Under the pieces are notes generated by a model. The model had not been told where the DNA came from and searched no databases. It saw only the letters and a program-made list of their open reading frames with translations. A stretch of DNA of 64,000 nt from Streptomyces sp. B21-105 (GTDB taxonomy: Bacteria > Actinomycetota > Actinomycetes > Streptomycetales > Streptomycetaceae), in assembly GCF_036898465.1 (NCBI RefSeq), contig NZ_JARUMJ010000001.1:2046001-2110000 (forward strand). The letters are read 5' to 3'. The position numbers and the translations under genes are program-made. Positions 19,338 through 28,081 of this stretch are shown in pieces; within the stretch, counting starts at the first letter, position 1; every line of letters starts with the position of its first letter.

Positions 19338-20015
19338 TCACGCCTCGGCGGAAGCCTCGGCAGGGGCCTCGACGTCTGCTTCGACGTCTGCCTCGGCGTT
19401 CACGGCGTCGGCGTCGGCGGCGTTCTGCGAACGACCCGGGTTGGCCTTCGCCTCGGCCTTGCGGGCCTCCTGCGCCTGACGGGCCTCGGCCATGGCCTCG
19501 GTCTTCTTCTTGTGCGGACCGAGGACCATGATCATGTTGCGGCCGTCCTGCTTCGGGTTCGACTCGATGAACCCGAGGTCCTGGACGTCCTCCGCGAGAC
19601 GCTGCAGCAGTCGGTAGCCCAGTTCGGGGCGGGACTGCTCGCGGCCGCGGAACATGATCGTGATCTTGACCTTGTCGCCCTGCTTGAGGAACCGGACGAC
19701 GTGACCCTTTTTGGTGTCGTAGTCGTGCGGGTCGATCTTCGGCCGGAGCTTCATTTCCTTGATGACCGTGTGCGCCTGGTTCTTGCGCGCCTCACGGGCC
19801 TTCATGGCCGACTCGTACTTGAACTTCCCGTAGTCCATGAGCTTGCAGACCGGCGGGCGTGCGCTCGCCGCCACCTCGACCAGGTCGAGGTCGTACTCCT
19901 GCGCAAGCTCCAGTGCCTTGGCAAGCGGCACGATGCCGACCTGCTCGCCACTGGGACCGACAAGTCGCACTTCGGGAACGCGAATCCGGTCGTTGATGCG
20001 GGGCTCGGTGCTGAT
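19338..20015 (-). CDS. infC: Translation initiation factor IF-3 (probable AUC start)
   Basis: IF-3 prevents subunit joining and proofreads the initiator tRNA. The domains are N-terminal ([20 protein letters not shown]), a basic linker, and C-terminal ([20 protein letters not shown]). After the conserved body there is a long acidic/Ala tail ([19 protein letters not shown]). I place the start at an ATC codon (20015) because GAGGAGG lies four bases upstream and the protein then begins STEPRINDR, as in other actinobacteria. IF-3 genes are known to use rare AUU/AUC starts for self-regulation. The alternative is GTG at 20039, which has no ribosome site and would put the GAGGAGG inside the coding region. 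Confidence 0.93.
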   Translation of the reverse strand: MSTEPRINDRIRVPEVRLVGPSGEQVGIVPLAKALELAQEYDLDLVEVAASARPPVCKLMDYGKFKYESAMKAREARKNQAHTVIKEMKLRPKIDPHDYDTKKGHVVRFLKQGDKVKITIMFRGREQSRPELGYRLLQRLAEDVQDLGFIESNPKQDGRNMIMVLGPHKKKTEAMAEARQAQEARKAEAKANPGRSQNAADADAVNAEADVEADVEAPAEASAEA

Positions 20016-20102
20016 GGATCCTCCTCGGTAGCACCACACGGCAGTCTGGCGGACGGCCGCGTAACGTCTGTGTTCGATATGTTTCCAACCACGTCGACGC
20101 AC

Positions 20103-20133
20103 AAAAAATGCCCCGGACGATCACATGCGGGGC
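20103..20133 (-). promoter_or_regulatory. Leader terminator (attenuator) of the infC operon
   Basis: On the minus strand GCCCCG (20133-20128) pairs with CGGGGC (20115-20110), followed by A and six Ts: a canonical intrinsic terminator about 90 bases upstream of infC. A terminator inside this leader is what an L20- or IF3-type autoregulatory leader needs. Bases 20134-20400 hold the rest of the leader with several hairpins (for example CCATCGTTCC/GGACGATGG) and a TAATCT-like -10 near 20335. No ORF is seen there. Confidence 0.65.
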
Positions 20134-20421
20134 TCCAAGCACTACCGGAGCACCGCCGCGAGGATCGCGGGGCGCACTACCGGGCGATTCCATCGTCCGT
20201 ACGGAACGATGGCGACCGCCTGACCGGGGTGACCCGCCGTCCGCAGGACGATCGGGTGGGAGTTCGGAGCCTCCACTTGTGGGCCGGGTCCGCCTGCTGG
20301 ATGGCACGCGTGTCCGACCGGTCGTTACACGAGATTAGCAGCTCGGACAGGCGGGCGCTAATCCGTCGCCGTCCGCCTCCTGCTGTCAAGGGGGCGTGCG
20401 GCGGGTCCTATCGTGTGGGGC

Positions 20422-20790
20422 ATGAGTGACACCTCCCCCGGCGATGCGGCCGGCTCCCCCGACTTCGACGAGATGACCCGCGACATCGCCGAGGTCCCCG
20501 CCGTCGAGGTGATCGTGACGGTCGCCGTGAACCTGATGAGCGCCGCGGCCGTGAAACTCGGGCTGACCGAGGAGGGCGACAAGTACAAGGACCTGGACGA
20601 GGCCCGCAAGCTGATCACCGCGCTCGCCGGACTGCTGGACGCGAGCGCGACCGAGATCAGCTCCTTCCACGCCGCGCCGCTGCGTGATGGCCTGAAGTCG
20701 CTGCAGCTGGCGTTCCGCGAGGCGTCGGTCGTGCCGGACGAGCCGGGGAAGGGGCCGGGCGAGAAGTACACCGGCCCGATCTACGGCTGA
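20422..20790 (+). CDS. DUF1844 domain protein
   Basis: 122 residues, matching DUF1844: DEMTRDIAEVPAVEVIVTVA, then VNLMSAAAVKLGL and DLDEARKLITALAGLLD. The family is widespread in actinobacteria, next to infC, and of unknown function. It is divergent from the infC leader. ATG at 20422 is used; an upstream frame start at 20413 adds only three residues. Confidence 0.85.
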   Translation: MSDTSPGDAAGSPDFDEMTRDIAEVPAVEVIVTVAVNLMSAAAVKLGLTEEGDKYKDLDEARKLITALAGLLDASATEISSFHAAPLRDGLKSLQLAFREASVVPDEPGKGPGEKYTGPIYG

Positions 20791-20847
20791 GCCTCGGACT
20801 GCGGGCCCTGGGACGGCCGGCCCTGGGACGGCTCATCCACGCGCGGT

Positions 20848-21579
20848 TCATCCGCGGACGTACAGGGGCTCGCCCGGAGGCGTCGCCCCGGCCGGCAGCA
20901 GTGCCAGGTCGAGGCCGCGTACCAGGCGGGCCCTCAGTGTCTCGTCGGCGGCCAGCCGGCGGGCCACCGCCCGGCCGGCCTCGGCGGGATCGGCCGACGG
21001 GTCGAGGACGAGGGCGAGGGTGCCGCCGGCGCCGCCCGGCCCGAGGTGGGCGCGGACGACTTCCGGTCCGGCGGCCACGGCGGCCCGCACCGCGGCGACG
21101 ACGGCCGGGTCGTCGAGCGGGTCGGTGGAGGTGCGGCCCTCGGCGAGCGCGAGGAGAGCCGGCCCGGTCAGCTCGAAGGGCACCGGCCCGGCCAGGTCGA
21201 GGACGAGCGTGTCCGCCTTCTCGTGTGCGGCCGCCTGCAGCGCCTGGTGCAGGGGGACGGCCACCGGGCGGGCCTCGGGGTCCCAGCGGGCGAGGGTGTC
21301 GGTGGAGCTGAAAGCGGGCAGGGCGGTGCGGGCGCCGGCCTTCAGGGTCGGGACGGCCATGTCGCTGGTCTTCTCACGGCGCAGCCCGTTCTCGTCCTCC
21401 TCCACCTCGCCGAGGACGGCCACCACGGGCACCAGGAGCCGGGCGCCGCGGAGGGCTTCCAGCACCGGTCCCATGGCGGTGCGGTCCTCGGCCCAGGCGG
21501 CGAGCGCCGCGCTCAGCCCGGGGTCGGCGGAGCCGTCGTCGTCGGAGAAGCCAGGGTCGGGAATGTTCTTGTTCGCCAC
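20848..21579 (-). CDS. SseB family protein
   Basis: 243 residues. Two SseB-like segments are visible: LVPVVAVLGEVEEDENG with EKTSDMAVPTLKAGARTALP in the first half, and WDPEARPVAVPLHQALQAAA with LVLDLAGPVPFELTGPALLAL following. The function is unknown beyond the domain. The start is GTG at 21579 (VANKNIPDPGF); the open frame beyond it is read-through of the divergent gene's complement. Located next to DUF1844, as is common in Streptomyces. Confidence 0.82.
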   Translation of the reverse strand: MANKNIPDPGFSDDDGSADPGLSAALAAWAEDRTAMGPVLEALRGARLLVPVVAVLGEVEEDENGLRREKTSDMAVPTLKAGARTALPAFSSTDTLARWDPEARPVAVPLHQALQAAAHEKADTLVLDLAGPVPFELTGPALLALAEGRTSTDPLDDPAVVAAVRAAVAAGPEVVRAHLGPGGAGGTLALVLDPSADPAEAGRAVARRLAADETLRARLVRGLDLALLPAGATPPGEPLYVRG

Positions 21580-21729
21580 GGTCGTCGACCCTATCGGGGG
21601 TATGCCGCCGGTCTCGTGCCGGGCCGGAAACGCGGCGGTGACCGCTTTCACAGGATTTTCAGTCCTTGCTGAGGCAGCTCTTACGTCCGCCCCACGGTCC
21701 GCACAGTCACCGCCTCCACCATCGCGGGC

Positions 21730-22728
21730 ATGGAGTCCACCGGAGCACGTCGCCGTCGCCGCGCTCGTCCCGCCCGACGCCGTTTGTTCCTCCCTGTCGC
21801 GCTCGCCGTGGCAGCGGTCCTGGGGGCGACGGCGGCCGGGACCGTCTACGTGAAGACGCAGGCGCACCCGCGCGCCGGAGCCGTATCGTCGTCGTCCGGA
21901 TCGGGAGGCGGGGAGGTGGCGGCTGTGGCGGTGCCCGATGAGGACCACGACGCGCTGCTGGCGTCGGCGATGGAGTCGGTGACCGTGCCGGGCGAGGCCG
22001 CGGTGTCCGTGGCGGTGCTCGCCGTGGACTCCGGGGCCGCCGCCGTGTACGGCGGGAGCTCCTTCGACACGGCGAGCATCGTGAAGGTGAACATCCTGGC
22101 GGCTCTGCTGCTGCAGGCGCAGGACGCGGACCGCCGTCTCACGGCGGCCGAGAAAGCGTACGCCGCCGCGATGATCGAGAACAGCGACAACGACTCGGCG
22201 TCGGCGCTGTGGCGGACCATCGGGAAGGCCGTGGGGCTCGACGCGGCGAACGAGCGGTTCGGACTGACGGACACCGCGGGCGGCGAGGGCATGCTGTGGG
22301 GACTGACCCAGACCACGGCCGCCGACCAACTCACGCTGCTGCAGCAGGTGTTCGGCGACGCGTCGGACCTGAGCGAGGCGTCGCGGACGTACCTCCAGGC
22401 TCTGATGGGGCGGATCGCCGTGGGCCAGCGGTGGGGCGTCTCGGCCGCGGCCGAGGGCTCCTCGTGGGCGCTGAAGAACGGCTGGCTGCCCCGCAGCACG
22501 ACCGGACTGTGGGACGTCGACAGCATCGGGCGGGTGACCGTCGGCGGCCACGACTACCTGGTGTCCGTGCTGTCGAACGGCAACGCCACGCAGGCCGCGG
22601 GGGTCTCCCTGGTGGAGACGGTGGCGAGGACGGCGGTGTCGGTCGTCGCGGGCGGCGACACCTCGGCATCGACCTCCGGGACGTCGGCGTCGGCGTCGGC
22701 TTCAGCGTCCGCCGTGTCCGACCGGTAG
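21730..22728 (+). CDS. Exported class A beta-lactamase-like serine hydrolase
   Basis: 332 residues. An Arg-rich start (residues 1-18) leads into a membrane/signal helix (RLFLPVALAVAAVLGATAAG). The DD-peptidase/beta-lactamase fold follows: SxxK as TASIVKVNIL and SDN as IENSDNDSA. The KTG region is degenerate (WALKNGWLP). The C-terminus is a Ser/Ala/Thr tail (STSGTSASASASASA). Penicillin-binding-like or accessory hydrolase activity is more likely than clinical resistance. It is divergent from the SseB gene. Confidence 0.8.
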   Translation: MESTGARRRRRARPARRRLFLPVALAVAAVLGATAAGTVYVKTQAHPRAGAVSSSSGSGGGEVAAVAVPDEDHDALLASAMESVTVPGEAAVSVAVLAVDSGAAAVYGGSSFDTASIVKVNILAALLLQAQDADRRLTAAEKAYAAAMIENSDNDSASALWRTIGKAVGLDAANERFGLTDTAGGEGMLWGLTQTTAADQLTLLQQVFGDASDLSEASRTYLQALMGRIAVGQRWGVSAAAEGSSWALKNGWLPRSTTGLWDVDSIGRVTVGGHDYLVSVLSNGNATQAAGVSLVETVARTAVSVVAGGDTSASTSGTSASASASASAVSDR

Positions 22729-22758
22729 ACGACGGCTTAGGGCGTCCGCCGTGTCCGG

Positions 22759-23955
22759 CTAGAGGGCCTCGTAGGGCTCGTGCGCGTCGCGTTCACGGCG
22801 GCCGCGCCACAGCAGCACCGCCGTCACCAGAAGTACGCCCCCGGTGCCGCCCGCGAGCAGCCCGGCCCAGCTCGACGTGGCATCTTCCGTCGTCGGCTCG
22901 TCCGGTCCGGAGCCGAAGTACCGCTCGCCGTAGGCCGCGGACTGCAGGCCCTCGGGCTTGAGGCGGTCGGCGGCCCTGATCGCGGCGGCCGGGTCGATGA
23001 AGCCGTAGCCGCGGGAGTCGTCGCGGCCGCCGTTCGGGGCGTTGCGGGCGGTGTCCTCCAGGAGCTTCTTGATCTGCGCCGGGGTCAGATCGGGGTGGGC
23101 GGCCTTGACGAGCGCCACCGCTCCCGAGACGAACGCGGAGGCCGCGCTGGTCCCCCAGCCCTGGTAGTACTTGTGGTCCGGATCGGCGATGACGACGTCG
23201 ACGCCTGGCGCGCTGACCGTGGCGTACCAGCGGCGGGTGGAGAAGGACGCGCGGGTGCCGTAGCGGTCGACGGCGGTCGCGGCGATGACGCCCGGGTAGG
23301 CGGCCGGATACGAGATGTGGTCGCCCTTCTCGCCGCCGTTGCCGGCCGAGGCCACGACGACCGAGCCCTTCTTCAGCGCGTACTGGACGGCCTCGTCCTC
23401 GGCGGGTTCGGGATGCGCGGAGGCGGAGTCGTCGCCCAGGGAGAGGTTGATGACGTCGGCGCCCTGGTCGGCGGCCCAGCGGATGCCCTCGGCGAGGGCG
23501 TTGCCGCGGGTGTTGCGGGCCTTGGCGCGCTGCGGGTCGCCGTCCTCGAGGATCACCCGGACGGGGAGGATCTTCGCCTCCGGCGCGATGCCGAGCACGC
23601 CGTCGTCGTCGCCGTAGCCGTGTCCGTGGCCGGCGATGATGCTGGCCATGGCGGTGCCGTGGCGGGCCCAGGCGCGGTCGCCGGGCACGGCGCCGAAGCC
23701 GACCAGGTCCTTGCCCGTGAGGACGTTGCCGGCGAGGTCGGGATGGTCGGCCTCGACGCCGGTGTCCAGGACGGCGACCGTGACGCCCTTGCCCTTGGTG
23801 GTCTGCCAGGCCTGTTCGGTGTGCAGGGCGGTCAGGGCCCACTGCTGGGCGCGGATGCCGTCGGCGTGGGCCTGGGCGGCCGGCAGGAACGCGACGGAGC
23901 AGGCGAGCAGGCAGCTGAGGAGTCCCGCGCGGCGGGCGGTGGTGCGTCGGCTCAT
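22759..23955 (-). CDS. Mycosin-like S8 serine protease with C-terminal membrane anchor
   Basis: 398 residues. A signal peptide (LLSCLLACSVAFLPAAQAHA) is followed by the subtilisin triad: VAVLDTGVE (Asp), RHGTAMASIIAGHG (His) and WGTSAASAFVSG (Ser). A C-terminal helix (GLLAGGTGGVLLVTAVLLW) and RGRRERDAHEP tail anchor it, the architecture of type VII secretion mycosins. The start overlaps the upstream membrane protein stop (ATGA), so the two are translated together. No ESX ATPase or EccD lies in the window. Confidence 0.9.
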   Translation of the reverse strand: MSRRTTARRAGLLSCLLACSVAFLPAAQAHADGIRAQQWALTALHTEQAWQTTKGKGVTVAVLDTGVEADHPDLAGNVLTGKDLVGFGAVPGDRAWARHGTAMASIIAGHGHGYGDDDGVLGIAPEAKILPVRVILEDGDPQRAKARNTRGNALAEGIRWAADQGADVINLSLGDDSASAHPEPAEDEAVQYALKKGSVVVASAGNGGEKGDHISYPAAYPGVIAATAVDRYGTRASFSTRRWYATVSAPGVDVVIADPDHKYYQGWGTSAASAFVSGAVALVKAAHPDLTPAQIKKLLEDTARNAPNGGRDDSRGYGFIDPAAAIRAADRLKPEGLQSAAYGERYFGSGPDEPTTEDATSSWAGLLAGGTGGVLLVTAVLLWRGRRERDAHEPYEAL

Positions 23956-26570
23956 GAGGACTGCTCCGAGGACTGCTCCGAGGACTGCTCCGAGGGCGGC
24001 GTGACGACGGTCTTGCGCAGGCCGCGTTCGATGCGGTCGGCCAGGCCCTGCGCCTCGTTGCCGAGGCCCGCCTGGGCAGGGGCGGTCGTGGCGCCGGACG
24101 CGGTGGCCGCGGGCGCGGGCTGCGGGGTGTCCACGGCGCGGCCGTCGGCCCAGCCGGAGACGGCGTACACGACGACCGGCGCGTCGGTCAGGACGGAGAT
24201 CGTCCACGCGGCGCGCTGCTTGTCGCCGAAAGCGGCTGCCACGGTGCCCTTCGCGGCGTACGGACGGGGCATCAGATCCGCCCGTTTCGCCAGGCCCTCC
24301 TTCGTGACGCGTGCGTCGAGGGAGCGCATGGCGGGCGCGTCGGCCCTGGTGAACAGCAGGCCGACGGTGGTCACGTAGCTCTGGGTGGCGTCGGTGTAGG
24401 TGGCCCGCAGCAGCCGCTCGCAGCCGACCGGGGCGAGGACCCTCAGCAGCAGCGGGTCGAAGGCGTCGGCGCAGCCGCCGTCCGGGGCGACGGCGATCCG
24501 TGTCCAGGCGCGGTCGGCGCCGCCGGGACCGGCGCCCTGGCCGTCCACCGTGGGCGGGAACAGCTGGTCGACGGGCACGTTGTGCCACAGGCCGCCGGCG
24601 GTGACGTAGGCGCTGCGATCGGCGTCGTCCCCCGAGCCGCCGACGAGCCAACTGCCGGTCAGGGCACCGCCGATGAGGCCGAGCCCAAGGACGGCGCAGA
24701 CCGCGGCCGCGGCGGTGCGTCCCCGTCGGCCGAGGATCCAGGGCGTGTCGCGGTATCCCTCGGGGCGCGCGAACGTCACCACGGGCCGCAGGGCGCCGTG
24801 GCCGCCGCCCGGGGACATGGGAGCGCTCCAGGAAAGGGACGGGTCGGGGGCGGCCTCGGGGCGCCGCGGCGCCTCCGGAGCAGGGGGCGCGGAGGGCACG
24901 GGGGGCGCGGACGGGGGCGGCCCGGCGAAGTCGGGTTGCCGCAGAGCCGCGGCGGGACTCCACGCCGGTCCGTCGTCCGGCCGCGGGACCTTCGGGAGGT
25001 CACCGCGCGCGGCAGTGCCGGCCGCCTCCGGCGCGGGCACCCAGTCACGCGGCAACGGCGTCCAGGCGCGTTCGGACGTGTGAACGGTCTCGGCGCCGGT
25101 TGCGCGGGTGCTCTCAGGACCTGCGGGGCGCGGTTCGTCCCGGTCGGCGGGGGCGGGGCGCGGACCCTGCCGGTCCGGGGCACGGGGGTCGTCGCGGTCG
25201 GCGGAGCTCGGGGCAGTCGGCGCAGTGGGCCTGGAGGCGTCCGGCCGGGTGGGCCGAGGGGCCGGGTCGAACGGCCGGAACGAGCCCGTCCCGTCGGGGC
25301 TGCCGACGGGCGGACGGGACGACGACGCCCTGCCGGCGCCCGGCCGGTCGTCCGGGGCGCTACGCGGCACCTCACCGGCCGCAGGACGCGGAGCCCCACC
25401 GGCAGCAGGGCGCGGGGTCGCGCCGTCCGCAGGACGCCGAGCCTCACCGGCCGGGGGGCGCGGGGCCTCACCGGCCGCAGGACGCGAAGGCCCCCCGACC
25501 CCTGAACGCCACGCCTCACCGGCCGCAGGACGCACAGCGCCGCTCTCTGCGGGACGCCGATCATCACCGGCCGCAGGACGCGAAAGCCCGCCGACGGCGG
25601 GACGCGGTGCCGCCCCGCCCTCCGGGCGCGGAGGCTCACCGACCGCAGGACGCCACGCCTCACCGGCCGCGGGGCGCGGGGGTTCCCCGACCGCGGGACG
25701 CGGGGCGTCTCCGACCGCGGGACGCGGGGGCTCACTGGTCGTGGAGCGCGGGGGCTCACCGGCTGCGGGACGCGGGGGCTCACCGGCTACGGGGCGCGGG
25801 ACGGCCGGGGTCGTGGGGCGGGAGGCCGAGGGCGACGGGCGGAAGAAACTCGTGGTGAAGGGGCGTGCGGCAGCCGTGTCGGCGGCGGCCCGCTCGTCGG
25901 TGGGCGGGGGCGCCGGCCTCGCGGGGCGCGGGGCGCGGCGGAAGTCATGGGGCGGGGCAGGACGCGGGACGGCGGGCGGGCGCTCGTCGGGCGGCGTGGG
26001 CCTCACGGTGTCGTCCTGCCGCGGGAGCTGCGCGGGGCCGCTCGGAGGGGGCGGGGTGTCGGGGAAGCGGGCCGACGCGGGCGGCGGGGGCGGGGTCATG
26101 GCGTCCGTGTACCGGGCCCGCAGCGTGGTGAAGCGGGGGGCGGTGCGAGGGCTGGGGGGAGCGGTGTCCGCGGCGGCGGGCATGCCGCCGTCCTCGGCCG
26201 TGCCGGTGTCCCGGGTGTGCGGCGCCGATGCCCCGGGGCCGGGTGTCGCGCGGGGCGCGGGCTGCCGTCCCGCCGGGTCGGACGCCCCACGAGGTGCGGG
26301 CCGGCGTCCCGCCGGGGTGGGTGTGGTGTGAGGGGCGGCTTCGCGTTCCGCACGGGCGGGTGCCGGGCGGTGCGGGGGCTCCTGCGGCAGCCGGCCGGGG
26401 CCGGTCGGGCGGGTGGTGCTCGCGCGGGCGGGCGCCCCGTCCGCCGCGTCGGTGGCGGGGGCGGGCGGCTGGGCCGGGCGGGGCGGGGTGCTCGGGCGCG
26501 GAGGTACGCCGGGGTGGGGAGGCACGTCCGGGTGCGGGGGAACCGAGGCGCGGCGTGCTTCCGTACTCAT
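23952..26570 (-). CDS. Repeat-rich single-pass membrane protein paired with a mycosin
   Basis: 872 residues. The first ~600 are disordered and Pro/Arg/Ala-rich, including 18 copies of an 8-residue motif (AAGEPPRP type) encoded by 24-bp repeats. One membrane helix (AAAAVCAVLGLGLIGGAL) is followed by a ~240-residue extracytoplasmic domain (VTAGGLWHNVPVDQLFPPTV, TDATQSYVTTVGLLFTRADA). The tail is SSEQSSEQSS. It ends in an ATGA overlap with the mycosin. The outer domain may be a substrate or partner of the protease, but that is inference; I recognise no named family. Confidence 0.75.
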   Translation of the reverse strand: MSTEARRASVPPHPDVPPHPGVPPRPSTPPRPAQPPAPATDAADGAPARASTTRPTGPGRLPQEPPHRPAPARAEREAAPHTTPTPAGRRPAPRGASDPAGRQPAPRATPGPGASAPHTRDTGTAEDGGMPAAADTAPPSPRTAPRFTTLRARYTDAMTPPPPPASARFPDTPPPPSGPAQLPRQDDTVRPTPPDERPPAVPRPAPPHDFRRAPRPARPAPPPTDERAAADTAAARPFTTSFFRPSPSASRPTTPAVPRPVAGEPPRPAAGEPPRSTTSEPPRPAVGDAPRPAVGEPPRPAAGEAWRPAVGEPPRPEGGAAPRPAVGGLSRPAAGDDRRPAESGAVRPAAGEAWRSGVGGPSRPAAGEAPRPPAGEARRPADGATPRPAAGGAPRPAAGEVPRSAPDDRPGAGRASSSRPPVGSPDGTGSFRPFDPAPRPTRPDASRPTAPTAPSSADRDDPRAPDRQGPRPAPADRDEPRPAGPESTRATGAETVHTSERAWTPLPRDWVPAPEAAGTAARGDLPKVPRPDDGPAWSPAAALRQPDFAGPPPSAPPVPSAPPAPEAPRRPEAAPDPSLSWSAPMSPGGGHGALRPVVTFARPEGYRDTPWILGRRGRTAAAAVCAVLGLGLIGGALTGSWLVGGSGDDADRSAYVTAGGLWHNVPVDQLFPPTVDGQGAGPGGADRAWTRIAVAPDGGCADAFDPLLLRVLAPVGCERLLRATYTDATQSYVTTVGLLFTRADAPAMRSLDARVTKEGLAKRADLMPRPYAAKGTVAAAFGDKQRAAWTISVLTDAPVVVYAVSGWADGRAVDTPQPAPAATASGATTAPAQAGLGNEAQGLADRIERGLRKTVVTPPSEQSSEQSSEQSS
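25359..25790. repeat. 24-bp tandem repeat, 18 copies, within the membrane protein gene
   Basis: 432 bases divide exactly into eighteen 24-bp units, each encoding a variant of AAGEPPRP on the minus strand. Both strands stay open through it because of codon bias, but only the minus reading has a plausible protein around it. Unit-to-unit divergence implies an old expansion. Confidence 0.9.
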
Positions 26571-26855
26571 GCACCCCCCGTTTCCTCGTCCCCGGGCCCG
26601 TCGTTCTCGTACGCGGGCCGTCGGTCCGCGCCCGGGCGACCCGGCGCGACGACCCGGTCGTCCGCTGCGGGCAGGTATACCCGCGCGTGCGGACCGGCAT
26701 CCCGACACGGCTGTCCGGCCGGAGCCGTTCCTCCGTACGTGCGCGTCACTCTACGGCTTGTCGCCGGTCGAACGGGAACCAGTCCGCGCCCCCCGGGGGC
26801 ATTAGCCCGGAACGTCCCCCTACCCTGCGGTAATCCTGTCTGGCAGGCTTCCTTC

Positions 26856-28058
26856 ATGACTGCGCGCGCCGCCGACCGGGCCCGTTACGACCGGGCCACC
26901 GCCCATCTCGACGCCCCGCTCGCCCTTGTGGACCTGGACGCCTTCGACGCGAACGCCGAGGATTTGGTCCGCCGGGCCGGCGGCAAGCCGATCCGGGTCG
27001 CGAGCAAGTCCGTGCGCTGCCGGACGCTGCTGGAACGCGTCCTGGCGAAGGACGGCTTCGCCGGGATCATGTCGTTCACCCTCGCCGAGTCGCTGTGGCT
27101 GGCCCGCTCCGGCTTCGAGGACATCCTCCTCGCCTACCCGTCGGCCGACCGCGGCGCCTACGCCGAGCTGGCCGCCGATCCCAAGCTCGCCGCCACCGTC
27201 ACCGTCATGGTCGACGACGTCGCGCAGCTCGACCTCATCGACGCGGCGCGGGCCGGCGGCACCGAAGTCATCCGTGTCTGCCTGGAGTTGGACACCTCGC
27301 TGAAGCTGCTCGGCGGCCGGGTCCGGGTCGGCGCGCTGCGCTCGCCGCTGCACTCCCCCGGCCAGGTCGCCGACGTGGCACGGGCGGTGGCCCGGCGGCC
27401 CGGCTTCCGGCTGGTGGGGATCATGGCGTACGAGGGGCACATCGCCGGCGTCGGCGACGCCGTCGCCGGGCGGCCCCTGCGGTCCCGGGCGATCCGGCTG
27501 ATGCAGGCCACCGCCCGCCGGGAGCTCGCCGAGCGGCGCGCGGCCGTGGTACGCGCGGTGCGGGCCGTCGTACCGGACCTGGAGTACGTCAACGGCGGCG
27601 GCACCGGCAGTGTGCAGCACACCGCCGCGGAGGACGCGGTGACGGAGATCGCGGCAGGGTCGGGGCTGTACGTGCCGCGGCTCTTCGACAACTACACGTC
27701 GTTCAGCGGGCGTCCGGCCGCGCTGTTCGCCCTGCCCGTCGTGCGCAGGCCCGGCGTCGGGGTGGTGACCGTCCTCGGCGGCGGCTACCCGGCATCCGGT
27801 GCGGCGGGGCCCGACCGGCTCCCGGTGCCCCACCTCCCCGAGGGTCTGCGTTACGACCCCCAGGAGGGTCCCGGCGAGGTGCAGACGCCGCTGCTCGGCT
27901 CCCCGGCCGACGATCTGCTGATCGGCGACAAGGTGTGGTTCCGGCACGCGAAGGCCGGCGAGCTGTGCGAGCGGTTCGAGGTGCTGCACCTCGTCGAGGG
28001 CGACGCCGTGACGGCGACCGTGCCGACGTACCGGGGCGAGGGTCACACCTTCCTCTGA
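26856..28058 (+). CDS. PLP-dependent amino acid deaminase/aldolase (D-threonine aldolase-like)
   Basis: 400 residues, alanine-racemase N-terminal fold. The Schiff-base lysine lies in PIRVASKSVRC after VDLDAFDANAEDLVRRAG. FRLVGIMAYEGHIAGVG and YVNGGGTGSVQHTA are family motifs; the C-terminal barrel holds VWFRHAKAGELCERF, typical of D-threonine aldolase/D-serine dehydratase relatives. ATG at 26856 is preferred. No clear Shine-Dalgarno is present and a TAATCC-like -10 is just upstream, so the mRNA may be leaderless. Specific substrate unknown. The 285 bases upstream (26571-26855) hold nothing else. Confidence 0.85.
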   Translation: MTARAADRARYDRATAHLDAPLALVDLDAFDANAEDLVRRAGGKPIRVASKSVRCRTLLERVLAKDGFAGIMSFTLAESLWLARSGFEDILLAYPSADRGAYAELAADPKLAATVTVMVDDVAQLDLIDAARAGGTEVIRVCLELDTSLKLLGGRVRVGALRSPLHSPGQVADVARAVARRPGFRLVGIMAYEGHIAGVGDAVAGRPLRSRAIRLMQATARRELAERRAAVVRAVRAVVPDLEYVNGGGTGSVQHTAAEDAVTEIAAGSGLYVPRLFDNYTSFSGRPAALFALPVVRRPGVGVVTVLGGGYPASGAAGPDRLPVPHLPEGLRYDPQEGPGEVQTPLLGSPADDLLIGDKVWFRHAKAGELCERFEVLHLVEGDAVTATVPTYRGEGHTFL

Positions 28059-28081
28059 CCGCCGCCCCGGCCCGCCGTGTT

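Noticed and set aside
25359..25790. Possible CRISPR-like array
   Set aside because: Units are contiguous 24-bp coding repeats without spacers; no cas genes nearby.
24582..26331. Long + strand open frames with regular repeats (RRPQDAEPHRP type) opposite the repeat-rich membrane protein
   Set aside because: They are the complement of the 24-bp repeat; no start site, and the minus frame has the membrane helix, real C-terminal domain and coupling to the mycosin.
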